A program made the position numbers and the translations under genes. Positions 1 through 8,357 of a stretch of 42,397 bases of DNA are shown here, piece after piece (position 1 is the first letter of the stretch; every line of letters begins with the position of its first letter). The stretch spans positions 1-42,397 of the forward strand of contig CAYQZD010000021.1 in assembly GCA_964421875.1 (NCBI GenBank). The letters are read 5' to 3'. The DNA is from CAYQZD01 sp964421875 (lineage in GTDB: Bacteria > Electryoneota > Tariuqbacteria > Tariuqbacterales > Tariuqbacteraceae). A model generated the notes under the pieces. That model ran no database searches, was not told where the DNA came from, and saw nothing but the letters and a program-made list of their open reading frames with translations.

Positions 1-309
1 CTCGGACCGGAAACATCAGTCAACAATCAACATCGCTCGAAGCTCCTTTCTTTCACCCTCCATCCAATATACCCCAATCCCTTCAACCAAAGAACTGTTG
101 CCAGATTCGAGCTGCGAGCTGCGAGTAAGGTCAAACTGGCGGTTTACGACATCGCTGGCAGAGAGGTCGCGACGCCGGTGGACGGTTATCTGCCGGAAGG
201 AGCGCATCAGGCGGTGTTCGACGGGAGGGAATTAGCGAACGGGGTGTATTTCGCGCGGCTGGAAGCGGGGGATGCGGTGCAGACTCAAAAACTGCTGCTG
301 TTGAAATAA
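1..309 (+). CDS. C-terminal end of a secreted protein with a T9SS type A-like sorting domain (5' partial)
   Basis: The frame starting at base 1 is open to the TAA at 307-309, giving 102 residues that enter from outside the window. It contains PIYPNPFNQRTVARFEL, then VKLAVYDIAGREVATPV, then GVYFARLEAG and the ending LLLLK. This is the β-sandwich C-terminal sorting domain of type IX secretion cargo and related surface proteins in FCB-group bacteria. The same architecture recurs at the end of the 35059-37224 protein. The catalytic or binding part of the protein lies upstream and cannot be identified. The domain call is firm; whether the host uses a true type IX secretion machine is not visible here. 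Confidence 0.85.
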   Translation, partial: LGPETSVNNQHRSKLLSFTLHPIYPNPFNQRTVARFELRAASKVKLAVYDIAGREVATPVDGYLPEGAHQAVFDGRELANGVYFARLEAGDAVQTQKLLLLK

Positions 310-346
310 GTTTTATACCGATTATAAAAAAGGTTGTCCTATGGAA

Positions 347-425
347 TATCACTCCCGCGAAAGCGGGAGTCCAGTATCATTTATAAATACAATAAGTTGG
401 ATTCCTGCTTTCGCAGGAATGACAT
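347..425. repeat. REP/MITE-like double-hairpin intergenic repeat
   Basis: Two perfect 8-bp hairpins face each other. ACTCCCGC-GAAA-GCGGGAGT lies at 351-370 and ATTCCTGC-TTTC-GCAGGAAT at 401-420. They are separated by about 30 A+T-rich bases, and the outer flanks (GAGTCCAG and TTGGATTCC, ending AATGACAT) are themselves roughly inverted. This is the widespread 'GTCATTCCCGCGAAAGCGGG'-type intergenic element. It sits just after the stop of the first gene. Confidence 0.7.
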
Positions 426-507
426 ACTTTTTCTCGTCATTTTTTCAAGAATGACTATAGGCAACACGCCCTTCAAGAAAGGCTATTGAAGAGAGTAACG
501 TTAAAGA

Positions 508-533
508 AAAGCCCCGGCTTATACCGGGGCTTT
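508..533 (-). terminator. Rho-independent terminator of the aldo/keto reductase gene
   Basis: A perfect 10-bp stem, AAAGCCCCGG (508-517) and CCGGGGCTTT (524-533), encloses a 6-base loop. On the minus strand it is followed by a T-rich tract (TTTTCTTTAA). It lies 25 bp after the stop codon of the aldo/keto reductase. Confidence 0.8.
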
Positions 534-557
534 CTATCAAGGGTATTCATCAGACGT

Positions 558-1550
558 CTATTCAATCACCGGGACGGGAGGCGCCATAAATTCTGACCCT
601 ACCGGGTTCTTAATGGTCTCAGCGACGATTCGCTCCATCGTTTCGATAGCCTCCGTATCCAGATGCCATCCCATAATTTCTCCCAATGGTTCCAACTGTT
701 CCGGATGGCGCGCTCCCCAAAGCGCGATATTCACGCCTTTGTCCAGAATCCAGCGCAATGCCAGGTGTATGGCTTTCTTCCCATAGTTTTCCCGCGCAAA
801 ACTATCCAGTAGTTTCACCGCTTCCAGATACTGATTCAAACGCGGAGGCTGAAACTTAGGGTCGCCTTTCCGTAAATCATCCCCTATGAATTCACGCTCA
901 GGAGTAACCTTCCCCGTAAGCAGTCCCCGGCAAAGAGCGCCGTAGGTCATCAGAACGATGCTGTTATCCCTGCAGTATGGTATGATGTCGTCTTCAATGC
1001 TTCTTTCAAATAGGTTATAGGGCGGCTGGCAGAAATGAATCGGCGCCGCTTTTCTAAAAGCCTCGATCTGTTTGGGATGGTAGTTGCTGACTCCAATAGC
1101 GCGGATTTTACCGTCATCGTAGAGCCTCCCCATAGCTTCCGCAGTCTCCTCATAGGGAATCATAGGATCGGGCCAGTGGATGAAATAAATATCGATGTAA
1201 TCGGTTCTCAATCTTTTCAAAGAATCGGTTGCTTCCCGCATAATCCGTCTGGGACTGGAGTTCCGGATTATTTCCTTGCCCCTCCATTCCAGTCCCGCTT
1301 TGGTGGAAATGACCACCTGATCCCGGCTGCCAGCCTCCGCGAGGGCTTTGCCCACAGTCTCCTCCGACACGCCGAAACCGTAAACCGGCGCAGTGTCGAT
1401 TAAGGTAATCCCCCGTTCCAGAGCGGCGTGAATGGTGCGAATCGATTCCGATTCATCCGTCCCGCCCCATAAAAAACCTCCGATAGCCCAGGCGCCGAGC
1501 CCAATGCGCGACACCGTAGGTTCAATACCTTCGAACCGTCTTGTTTCCAT
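558..1550 (-). CDS. Aldo/keto reductase
   Basis: This 330-residue cytoplasmic NAD(P)H-dependent oxidoreductase has the (β/α)8 aldo/keto reductase fold. The catalytic tetrad is visible: D52 and Y57 in LIDTAPVYGFG, K84 in ISTKAGLEW and H125 in YFIHWPDP. The N-terminal RIGLGAWAIGG and the late GARHPEQLEPL cofactor-loop segment are typical, and the length is normal. The minus-strand sequence before the ATG carries a purine-rich GAAAGAGGGG, which supports this start. It is a single-gene unit followed by a strong terminator. The substrate is not predictable; many such proteins reduce small aldehydes or sugars. Confidence 0.92.
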   Translation of the reverse strand: METRRFEGIEPTVSRIGLGAWAIGGFLWGGTDESESIRTIHAALERGITLIDTAPVYGFGVSEETVGKALAEAGSRDQVVISTKAGLEWRGKEIIRNSSPRRIMREATDSLKRLRTDYIDIYFIHWPDPMIPYEETAEAMGRLYDDGKIRAIGVSNYHPKQIEAFRKAAPIHFCQPPYNLFERSIEDDIIPYCRDNSIVLMTYGALCRGLLTGKVTPEREFIGDDLRKGDPKFQPPRLNQYLEAVKLLDSFARENYGKKAIHLALRWILDKGVNIALWGARHPEQLEPLGEIMGWHLDTEAIETMERIVAETIKNPVGSEFMAPPVPVIE

Positions 1551-1722
1551 AAGTACACCCCTCTTTCCGCATATTAATAACTAAATTACTTAATTGTATC
1601 TTTAGCGCTTACGCTTATCGCGGATTGTTCTCATCGTCAGCAGACTAATGCAGTGTAATGGTTCTTCCCGGGTTAAAATGCTCAATTCATGATGCATCTC
1701 ATCCCCGGAGGCCTACTCGAAG

Positions 1723-2151
1723 CTATTGAACCAGCTTAGCTTGCAGCTTAATTTCAACCCCGGCGAGAGCCTTCGACACCGGGCAGTTTTGCTTGGCCTC
1801 CTCGGCCTGCCGCAAAAACGCCGCCTCATCGATACCCTCGATATCGCCTTCGGTATTCAATTCGATGACGCTTATTATAAATCCGGCCTCAGTCTTGGTT
1901 AATTCGACTTTCGCGGAGGTGGCTATACGCCGTGGTTTGTATCCGGCTTCAGCCAAGCCGTGGGCGAAAGCCATGGAAAAACAGCCGGCGTGCGCGGCGC
2001 CTATGAGTTCTTCGGGATTGGCGCCGGGAGCGCTTTCGAACCTGGAGCCGAAGGAATAAGCCCCCTCATAGGCTCCGCTGCCCAGTTTCATCGTCCCCTT
2101 TCCCTGGAAAAGGTTTCCTTCCCAGACTGCGTTGGCTTTACGAATTGGCAT
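1723..2151 (-). CDS. osmC: OsmC/Ohr family peroxiredoxin
   Basis: This 142-residue protein belongs to the OsmC family of thiol-dependent organic hydroperoxide reductases. The two redox cysteines are present: C57 in NPEELIGAAHAGCFSMA and C123 in KQNCPVSKALAG. R37 and the E47/E48 pair, which normally activate the peroxidatic cysteine, are also present. The spacing fits OsmC proper rather than Ohr, so the subfamily name is a reasonable but unproven choice. AAGGAG lies 7 bases before the ATG. It is probably monocistronic and stress-protective. The reductant in this organism is unknown. Confidence 0.9.
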   Translation of the reverse strand: MPIRKANAVWEGNLFQGKGTMKLGSGAYEGAYSFGSRFESAPGANPEELIGAAHAGCFSMAFAHGLAEAGYKPRRIATSAKVELTKTEAGFIISVIELNTEGDIEGIDEAAFLRQAEEAKQNCPVSKALAGVEIKLQAKLVQ

Positions 2152-2245
2152 GATAATTCTCCTTGGCTAATTTCTGTTAAAAAAGTCGTATATTTCTCAG
2201 TGCAAATCCACCGTACGGCGGATGAAGCAATCGCGTGATTAAGCG

Positions 2246-2278
2246 TTAAGTCAGGTCTTTAGTGAAACTGAGAGCTGA
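2246..2278. repeat. 33-bp hairpin repeat, copy A
   Basis: A 33-base element starting TTAAGTCAGGTCTTTAG can fold with 7 of 8 paired bases (2251-2258 with 2271-2278). It matches a second element at 5189-5221 in 28 of 33 positions. The minus-strand membrane ORF ends inside it. Confidence 0.6.
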
Positions 2279-2418
2279 CGTAATAATCTAAACAGGCGGT
2301 TGGCGAGCGCTTTAGCAAGTTTCAACGCCGCTATCATCAAGGCCAATATGAAGAGAATACTTATCCCGCTGGTGCTGAGCCAATCGATAATTGTTTGAAA
2401 ACAAGCGCTTAAATCCAT
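2251..2418 (-). pseudogene. Short MscS-like membrane fragment, probably truncated
   Basis: A 55-codon minus-strand ORF (ATG at 2418, TGA at 2251-2253) starts MDLSACFQTIIDWLSTSG. It continues with one hydrophobic helix (ISILFILALMIAALKLAKAL) and ends in a basic amphipathic stretch containing NRLFRLLRQL. This pattern matches the first membrane helix and following linker of small mechanosensitive (MscS-family) channels, but the pore and the β domain are missing. The last residues and the stop codon are made by the 33-bp hairpin repeat, suggesting that the repeat or a deletion truncated a longer gene. An AAAGG motif lies upstream. It could instead be a genuine one-TM peptide. Confidence 0.4.
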
Positions 2419-2811
2419 AACCGCTTACCTTTATGTTTGAGTATTTTATTCTGTTCTCAGGTCAAAAAACTCTCCGCAGCAGTTCAGACACAGCCACTCA
2501 TAATCAATAATAATTTCAAATGATAAAGGCAAATGAAAACGTCCATAATATCTATTTATTTTACGAGCAAGTTGCGTGCCATTCAATCGAGTGCTATCAT
2601 TTAGCGTACTGTCACGGAAAATTTGATATATTCTTTCAATCCGGCATTGCCTCTGAAAAGAAAGTCTATGAAACACTGTCGATAACTTTTACGTATCGAT
2701 TTTTTTATTTCCCTCAGTCTGCGATTTGATATTTAGACAATTTTGCTTTAATTTTAACGACTTTTGATGCTGTCATTAACAATTCCTGTGAATAGAATTA
2801 TGGTGTAACCT
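2419..2811. other. Intergenic region with no convincing gene
   Basis: This stretch of A+T-rich DNA lies between the MscS-like fragment and the MFS transporter. It holds only short ORFs without a good ribosome binding site or recognisable motif, and no clear terminator or promoter could be assigned. The divergent transcripts of both neighbours should start here. Confidence 0.5.
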
Positions 2812-4212
2812 GTGACTGCAAAACAAAACTTGATTATCAGAATTGCCCGGGATTACTGGGAAGGTCTTTTGGGGCTTTTCACCTGCCCCCGGGAAATTTG
2901 GCTGGTTTACTTGGTGAAGATTTTGGAAAGCCTCTGCTATTTTTCATCCACAATGATGTTGATGCATTTCCTGACTTTCGAAGAGGGGATGAACCTATCC
3001 GACGTCACCGCGGGGACCATATCAGGGCTGTATTCAGCCTCGATGTCGATGTTTATGGTCTTTTCCGGTTTCATCGCAGACTCCCTGGGGGTGAAGCGAG
3101 CCTTGCTGGGCGGATTGGTAGTGGCGTTCCTGGGAAGGATTGCGATAACTTTTTCCACTAATTCCATGATCGTTTATCCCGGGCTCTTTCTATTATCCCT
3201 GGCTTTCGCCATGCTGATTCCTCTGCTGGCGGCTTCCGTTAAAATTTACTCCACCCGCAAGGCGCAGAAATTCGCTTTCTCCTGGTATTATGTGGTGATG
3301 AACGTGGGCTCACTGGTGGCGGGGCTGTTGTTAAAACCAATCCGTGACATCGGAACCGAAACTATGCATTTCAGCCTGCTGGGAGTGAATTTGACTATGA
3401 TTCCGATTCAGGCGGTCTTTCTGGTCAGTGTGTTCACTACTATGGTTTCATTCGTTATAGTGCTGTTTTTCATCAGGTCTCGTGTCCCGGAAAGCGAGAC
3501 CGACCGCTATGAAGAAGATGCCCCGGAAACCAGGAAAACCTCTAAAGTCAGAGAAAAGCCTGAAGCGGCTCCGCCGCTGGTGAAATCGCCCTGGCAGGTG
3601 ATGAAGGAGGTGGTGGTGGAAAACCGGTTCTGGATATTCATCAGTTTTATATTCCTGCTGGTCTTGGTGAAAATGATTTTCCAGTATAACCATTTCCTCT
3701 ATCCTCTTTATATGGAGCGCATCGGTCTGGGGGATTGGATAGGACCGTTATATTCCATCAATCCCGCTATCATCATAATATTAGTCCCGGTGATGACCGC
3801 AATCACCGGGAGGATGAAAGCCTATAACGTGATTGTATTGGGCAGTTTCATCAGCGCCGCTTCGGTCCTGATAATGGGTCTTGGTGAAGGTATCGCTTTC
3901 ATAGCGACTTATCAAGTAGCCCTGTCCATCGGCGAAGCGCTTTGGTCGCCCAGGCTTTATGACTATGCTGCTACCATCGCCCCGCCCGGAAAGGAATCGT
4001 CGTATATGGCTTTCACTAAAATGCCGATGTTTTTCGCCAAGGTGGCGGCGGGACCAATCACCGGAATCCTGCTGGCATCGCTATGCCCCGTGGCTGGCGC
4101 TCGAAATACGGAACTGATGTGGATTATCGTGGGATTATCTACGCTGGTGAGTCCGGTGACGCTGGTGTTGACTCGAAAATGGCTGGATGTGGAGCGCAGG
4201 AATAAGAATTAG
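2812..4212 (+). CDS. MFS transporter, 12 TM
   Basis: This 466-residue inner-membrane protein has two six-helix bundles. They are separated by a long charged cytoplasmic loop (about residues 224-262, rich in E, K and R). The A-loop after helix 2 reads GFIADSLGVKRALLGG, the conserved G-x-x-x-D-x-x-G-x-[KR]-[KR] signature of major facilitator transporters. The GTG start at 2812 is the first in-frame start and lacks an obvious Shine-Dalgarno sequence; later ATGs would remove the first helix. The substrate is unknown, although the general look is of multidrug/peptide-type MFS members. A bidirectional terminator follows directly. Confidence 0.88.
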   Translation: MTAKQNLIIRIARDYWEGLLGLFTCPREIWLVYLVKILESLCYFSSTMMLMHFLTFEEGMNLSDVTAGTISGLYSASMSMFMVFSGFIADSLGVKRALLGGLVVAFLGRIAITFSTNSMIVYPGLFLLSLAFAMLIPLLAASVKIYSTRKAQKFAFSWYYVVMNVGSLVAGLLLKPIRDIGTETMHFSLLGVNLTMIPIQAVFLVSVFTTMVSFVIVLFFIRSRVPESETDRYEEDAPETRKTSKVREKPEAAPPLVKSPWQVMKEVVVENRFWIFISFIFLLVLVKMIFQYNHFLYPLYMERIGLGDWIGPLYSINPAIIIILVPVMTAITGRMKAYNVIVLGSFISAASVLIMGLGEGIAFIATYQVALSIGEALWSPRLYDYAATIAPPGKESSYMAFTKMPMFFAKVAAGPITGILLASLCPVAGARNTELMWIIVGLSTLVSPVTLVLTRKWLDVERRNKN

Positions 4213-4229
4213 AAAAATGATATAAAAGA

Positions 4230-4257
4230 AACGGGCGGGTTTTCAAACCCGCCCGTT
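4230..4257. terminator. Bidirectional terminator between convergent genes
   Basis: A perfect stem of at least 12 bp (AACGGGCGGGTT at 4230-4241 with its complement at 4246-4257) has a TTCA loop. It lies between the MFS gene and the convergent lipoprotein gene. It is A-rich on the left and T/A-rich on the right, so it can serve both strands. Confidence 0.8.
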
Positions 4258-4281
4258 ATACATTACTGAGGAATTTAGCCG

Positions 4282-4731
4282 CTAATAATCAGATTCACCC
4301 TCTCGCTCGGCGGGGATAATCGCCAGCTCGCTGATTTTTCCCCGGTTGTTCAATCTGAACTGCCAGTTGCCGGAACCGGATTTACCATCCGGTTGGATAT
4401 AGGTGTAGTCGGTTCCAGCCCGCAAACTGGATACTTCGACATCACCAGTCTGGAAGATGGTCTCCGGAGTAAAGTTGGATAAATAATCGATTATTTGGTC
4501 GTGCCCCTGCATCACCTCAGGGTGGAATTCGGTTCTCAGCATAATTGTGGCATTCTCATCGAATATATGTATCAGATTCTCATATTCGCCGGTTTTGGAA
4601 GCCTTGTTGAGCCTTTTGGTGAATTCGGGAACCACATCTTCAAGTTTTCGCAGGCTGCCGGGTTTTTCGCCGCAGGATATAGTCAACAGCAACACCGATA
4701 GAGAAGCGAGGGCCAGAATTACTTTTCTCAT
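4282..4731 (-). CDS. Small lipoprotein with a SnoaL/NTF2-like domain
   Basis: The 149-residue product starts MRKVILALASLSVLLLTISC. This is a basic, hydrophobic signal ending in a cysteine at residue 20, consistent with lipoprotein processing, although the -3 position (T) is not the usual Leu. Residues about 36-145 resemble an NTF2/SnoaL-like fold: an α-helical start (FTKRLNKASKTGEYENL), then IHIFDENATIML, GHDQIIDYLSNF and β-strands through NWQFRLNNRGKI. Such domains often act as small-molecule binding or steric modules, and no catalytic residues can be assigned. GAGGTG lies 5 bases before the ATG. The gene stands alone. Confidence 0.7.
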   Translation of the reverse strand: MRKVILALASLSVLLLTISCGEKPGSLRKLEDVVPEFTKRLNKASKTGEYENLIHIFDENATIMLRTEFHPEVMQGHDQIIDYLSNFTPETIFQTGDVEVSSLRAGTDYTYIQPDGKSGSGNWQFRLNNRGKISELAIIPAEREGESDY

Positions 4732-5423
4732 ATTTTCACCTCAAGTTACAAAGTTTAATGTTATCGATTAAATATATAACATCTGACAATATTAGTCAAA
4801 ATAACAAGCCGGTTTTATGATATTTTGAGAGATTAAATGATAAGTACCATCCTGTTACACTTCGATAATGACTGCGCCGCCTCCTCGGCGTTATGACGGA
4901 TCTCAGTGTGACGGATACCTAAAATTCATCCCTCCCTCGCTCCCGTTTAAGAAGATCAACATTTTTTCCGTAATAAACTTGATATTTGTTCAGTAATTTT
5001 GTGTAATACTTATGAGGGAGTTTTGATAAGAGATAGAGCATCGGTTTGGTTCAATCGATTTTTGCTCCTCTTTATTTTTCGCTATAATGCATAATTATAA
5101 TAACTTGTGTACTTGAACTACTTAGTGTACATAGAGAACGTCGGATTGTTGTTGACAAGTGGTGCATTAACCTCAGGTTATCATTGTCTTAAGTCGGGTC
5201 TTTAGTAAAGCGGAGACCTGAATTTTCTTTAAAAATAAGGGCAGAGTCTATAAACGATCCGTGAGATTTCATTCTGAGTGTGGATGATTGCTAAAAGAGA
5301 CTATCGATGATGGTTTACTTGCATATTAAGAAGAATATCGTTATTTTTTACATTCCCAAATAATCATCATAGAACTTAATTTTCGATATTGCACATAGCG
5401 CCTGGGGATAACAGGAAACCTCT
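4732..5423. other. 692-bp intergenic region with repeats
   Basis: No supported gene is seen. The region is A+T-rich. It holds a small CGCCG/CGGCG hairpin at 4875-4890 and copy B of the 33-bp hairpin repeat (5189-5221). The promoter of the downstream glycan operon should lie between 5222 and 5423, but no confident -35/-10 pair could be picked by eye. Confidence 0.5.
5189..5221. repeat. 33-bp hairpin repeat, copy B
   Basis: This second copy of the element at 2246-2278 is identical in 28 of 33 positions. Stem TCGGGTCT (5194-5201) pairs with AGACCTGA (5214-5221), with one G-T wobble. The hairpin is retained despite changes in both arms. It lies in the leader of the glycan operon. Confidence 0.6.
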
Positions 5424-6821
5424 ATGAGATTCTGGCTGGACTGGGACCGAAAAACCAAACTATGGGCTGTCTTCGCCTTGGCGATGGCAGCGCGGCTGGC
5501 GTTTATCATCCCCTGGGGCAACAATGTGGCGGCGCCTTTCCGCGACCAGAACACTTATTACGCTTTAGGCCGGGGGATTGTGGATGACGGCCATCTCGGC
5601 CCTCCTGTGAACCAGTATGCGGGGCCCTACTATGAATTCCGGGAAAAACACCCCCCGCCCCTGGGGAAAATTCCCCAGTATCGTCTGCGGATGTATGAGA
5701 AGTGGGACGCCGAACAGAGGTATTACGGTGTGGTGAAATGGGGCGCTCCCACCGCGTTTTATGAACCTTTATACCCCCTGTTCTCAGCGCTTTCCTATTA
5801 TCTGTTCGGAGACCGGTTTTTCTATCCGCGGATTCTGCTGGCGATAATAAGTTCCCTCACCTGCATCGTGGTGTTCCATATCGGCCGCCGGATTTTTTCC
5901 GAGACTGCCGGTTACATCGCAGCGGCGTTCTCCGCGCTGTATCCCTATTTTATCTTTTACACCGCGTTCCTGATGTCGGAGACCTTCACCTTCTTCTTTT
6001 TCACGTTGAGTGTTCTTTATTTTGTGAAGCTAAAGGAGGAACAGAGTCTAACAAACGGGATAATATTCGGACTGACGCTGGGGTTGACTTTCCTCACGCG
6101 ATCTATCATTTTAGGATTGGTTCCGTTCCTTCTGATACTGTTGATTTGGCGCAGTCCGCGCCGGCTGGCGCGTCCGGTGATAACGGCGGCGCTGACATTC
6201 ATAGTGACCATTTCGCCCTGGGTCGTCAGGAACTACCTAGTATTTGATGAATTCGTCCTGCTCTCCACCAGAGGCGGATACAATATCTGGCTCAGGAACA
6301 ATCCCTATTTCTTCGAGGATGAACTCAAAGCGCTGGGCGCTCAGGTTCCTCAGTCGATTCTTGACAATATTAAGTACCGGCAATTCCTCGATTACCCTCA
6401 ATTCGAGGAAAGTCAGGACGAGGTTGAGCGTAACCGCATACTCACCGATGAAGGAATGAAGTTCATCAAAGCCAATCCCCGGCTCTTCGCTTTCTTATGC
6501 TGGGTAAGGTTCAAGTCGATAGTCGGATTCAGCGGCACATTATCACAGGGGCTTTTGTATAAGTTGGTGGGCATCTTCTCGTTCGGGCTGGCGCTGCCCT
6601 TGAGTGTCATTTCTCTGGTGCTTTTCAGGGACCGCTGGCGGGACACTTTGCCCTTCGTGCTGATTTTTCTTTATCTGGTTGGAGTATATACCTTGACGCA
6701 TGACGGAGTCCGCTACCGTCTGCCGGCTGACCCCTTTCTGATAATCATGGCTTCGGCGGTGATAGAGCGAATCCTGAGTCGATTTTTCCCGGCGGTGAGA
6801 TATCAAGCGGCGCTGAATTAG
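5424..6821 (+). CDS. ArnT/PMT-like membrane glycosyltransferase (paralog 1)
   Basis: This 465-residue polytopic protein belongs to the GT-C superfamily (GT39/GT83-like). Such enzymes move a sugar from a polyprenyl-phosphate donor onto a lipid, glycan or protein on the outer face of the inner membrane. After the first helix, the periplasmic loop has FRDQNTYYALGRGI, carrying the acidic residue expected at the donor site, and then YEPLYPLFSALSYYLFG. About ten more hydrophobic segments follow, and the protein ends near GVRYRLPADPFLIIMAS, a typical GT-C closing motif. An AGGAAA lies 6 bases before the ATG. It is the first gene of the glycan operon and is paralogous to 9182-10630 and 13136-14659. 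The sugar and acceptor are unknown. Confidence 0.85.
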   Translation: MRFWLDWDRKTKLWAVFALAMAARLAFIIPWGNNVAAPFRDQNTYYALGRGIVDDGHLGPPVNQYAGPYYEFREKHPPPLGKIPQYRLRMYEKWDAEQRYYGVVKWGAPTAFYEPLYPLFSALSYYLFGDRFFYPRILLAIISSLTCIVVFHIGRRIFSETAGYIAAAFSALYPYFIFYTAFLMSETFTFFFFTLSVLYFVKLKEEQSLTNGIIFGLTLGLTFLTRSIILGLVPFLLILLIWRSPRRLARPVITAALTFIVTISPWVVRNYLVFDEFVLLSTRGGYNIWLRNNPYFFEDELKALGAQVPQSILDNIKYRQFLDYPQFEESQDEVERNRILTDEGMKFIKANPRLFAFLCWVRFKSIVGFSGTLSQGLLYKLVGIFSFGLALPLSVISLVLFRDRWRDTLPFVLIFLYLVGVYTLTHDGVRYRLPADPFLIIMASAVIERILSRFFPAVRYQAALN

Positions 6822-6880
6822 TTTTAATCCGGAATTCTACGGGGCATAGAGCTATAGCTGAAGAGAGCCAAAAATACATA

Positions 6881-7576
6881 TTGAATCACTCCGTATCGGT
6901 AGTTGTTCCCTGCTATAACGAGGAAGGCAATATAGAGAGGGTGGTGGAATCCCTGCTGGAAAAACTTCCGGGGATGGTTTCCGATTATGAGATTGTCATT
7001 GTCAACGACGGCAGTTCCGACCGCACCGGAGAAATCGCCGACAGACTGGCGGAGGCGCCTGGGATTCGGGTTATCCATCACAGTGTCAACCGGGGGTACG
7101 GCGGCGCGGTCAAAAGCGGCTACTACGCCTCCGGGAAAGAGCTCACCTGTCTGTTTCCCGGCGACGGGCAATTCGATATCGCTGAATTGCGAATTCTATT
7201 AGGGGTGGTCGGCAGAGCCGATATCGCGGCTACATACCGGATTGACCGCCGGGACCCATTTTACCGCAAGGTCAACCAATTCCTCTATAATTTTGCTATC
7301 TGCCTGTTATTCGGAATCCGTTTGAAGGACATCGATTGCGGCTTCAAATTAATGAAGACAGAGATATTCCGCGCTATCGACCTTGAAACCACCGGCGCGC
7401 TTATCGATGCGGAGTTTTATTTTAAATCCAAACGGAAGGGATTCACCTCCGAGGAAATCGGGGTTCACCATTATCCCCGGGTGTCCGGCAGTTCCACCGG
7501 CGCCAATCTGCGCGTCATCTTCTACGCGGTTTACGAGATAGCGCGGTTCTGGTGGAAAATCAGGAATTACCGATGA
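6881..7576 (+). CDS. GT2 family glycosyltransferase (polyprenyl-phosphate sugar synthase-like)
   Basis: This 231-residue cytoplasmic GT-A glycosyltransferase resembles dolichyl/undecaprenyl-phosphate mannose or glucose synthases without membrane anchors. Seen in the sequence are SVVVPCYNEEGNIERV (β1), IVNDGSSDRTGEIA (nucleotide-binding acidic cluster, about residues 40-53) and LFPGDGQFDIAEL (metal-binding D-x-D-like region, about 91-103). The start is TTG at 6881 and only weak AGAG purines lie upstream, but the encoded β1 begins right after it, so this start fits the fold. It probably makes the lipid-linked sugar donor for the adjacent GT-C enzymes. Confidence 0.85.
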   Translation: MNHSVSVVVPCYNEEGNIERVVESLLEKLPGMVSDYEIVIVNDGSSDRTGEIADRLAEAPGIRVIHHSVNRGYGGAVKSGYYASGKELTCLFPGDGQFDIAELRILLGVVGRADIAATYRIDRRDPFYRKVNQFLYNFAICLLFGIRLKDIDCGFKLMKTEIFRAIDLETTGALIDAEFYFKSKRKGFTSEEIGVHHYPRVSGSSTGANLRVIFYAVYEIARFWWKIRNYR

Positions 7577-7592
7577 AACCAAAAGGACGTCG

Positions 7593-8357
7593 ATGAGAAA
7601 AAGTCTTGACACGTTAAGCCTTCAGCCGCTGGAAGAGATCGACCTTTCAGGCGTGGATTTAAGCGGCGGGATTTCGGTTTTTCTGCCAGCCTACAACGAG
7701 GAGGGCAATATCGAGCGGGCGGTTAGCGCTTCCTCGGAGATGCTGAAATCCATCACCGATAATTACGAGGTGCTAGTGGTGAACGACGCTTCCACCGACA
7801 GAACCCTCGAAATTGTGGAAAGGATGGCGCGGAACAACTCTCACATACGGATTATCACTCATAAGCGTAACACTCGTCTTGGCGGGGCGATTCAAACCGG
7901 ATTTTTCAAGTCCAGCAAGAGTATCGTATTTTATTGCGATGCGGATAATCCGGTGAGTATGTGGGATGTGAAGCGGAGTCTGCCGCTTTTAGCGAAATAC
8001 GATTTGATCACCGGTTATCGTTTGAACCGTGAAGAGACGCTCAGGCGGAAAATATATTCTATGGTTTATAACAGCCTTACCGGGCTGCTTTTTAGTTTTT
8101 CCGCGGAGGATATAAATTTTTCTTTTAAACTGGTGAAACGGGAGGCGCTGAATAAGATTGAACTTCATTCGCGGGGCGGATTTATCGATGTTGAGTTCAT
8201 AGTGGAAGTGCTGCGGCATAATTTCCGTGTTTGTCAGGTCGGGGTGAAGTATTATCCGCGGCAGGCGGGGGTGTCCACTATGGCTTCCCCGTCGGTCATC
8301 ATTGAGATATTTCAGGAAATGTGGGCTTACATCAAGCGGACCAGAAAAAAGTCATAG
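7593..8357 (+). CDS. GT2 family glycosyltransferase (second, paralogous)
   Basis: This 254-residue relative of the preceding gene has SVFLPAYNEEGNIERAV, VVNDASTDRTLEIVE (about 62-76) and the acidic YCDADNPVSMWDVKR (about 114-128) expected of a metal-binding GT-A site. A 25-residue N-terminal extension precedes β1. The ATG at 7593 follows AAAGGA with 6-base spacing, only 16 bp after the previous stop. The end overlaps the next gene by 37 bp. It probably acts on polyprenyl phosphate as a donor-making enzyme; its sugar may differ from that of its neighbour. Confidence 0.85.
   Translation: MRKSLDTLSLQPLEEIDLSGVDLSGGISVFLPAYNEEGNIERAVSASSEMLKSITDNYEVLVVNDASTDRTLEIVERMARNNSHIRIITHKRNTRLGGAIQTGFFKSSKSIVFYCDADNPVSMWDVKRSLPLLAKYDLITGYRLNREETLRRKIYSMVYNSLTGLLFSFSAEDINFSFKLVKREALNKIELHSRGGFIDVEFIVEVLRHNFRVCQVGVKYYPRQAGVSTMASPSVIIEIFQEMWAYIKRTRKKS

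Noticed and set aside
2446..2676. 76-residue minus-strand ORF upstream of the MscS-like fragment
   Set aside because: It has no ribosome binding site, no recognisable motif and an unusual composition; it looks like a random ORF in A+T-rich DNA.
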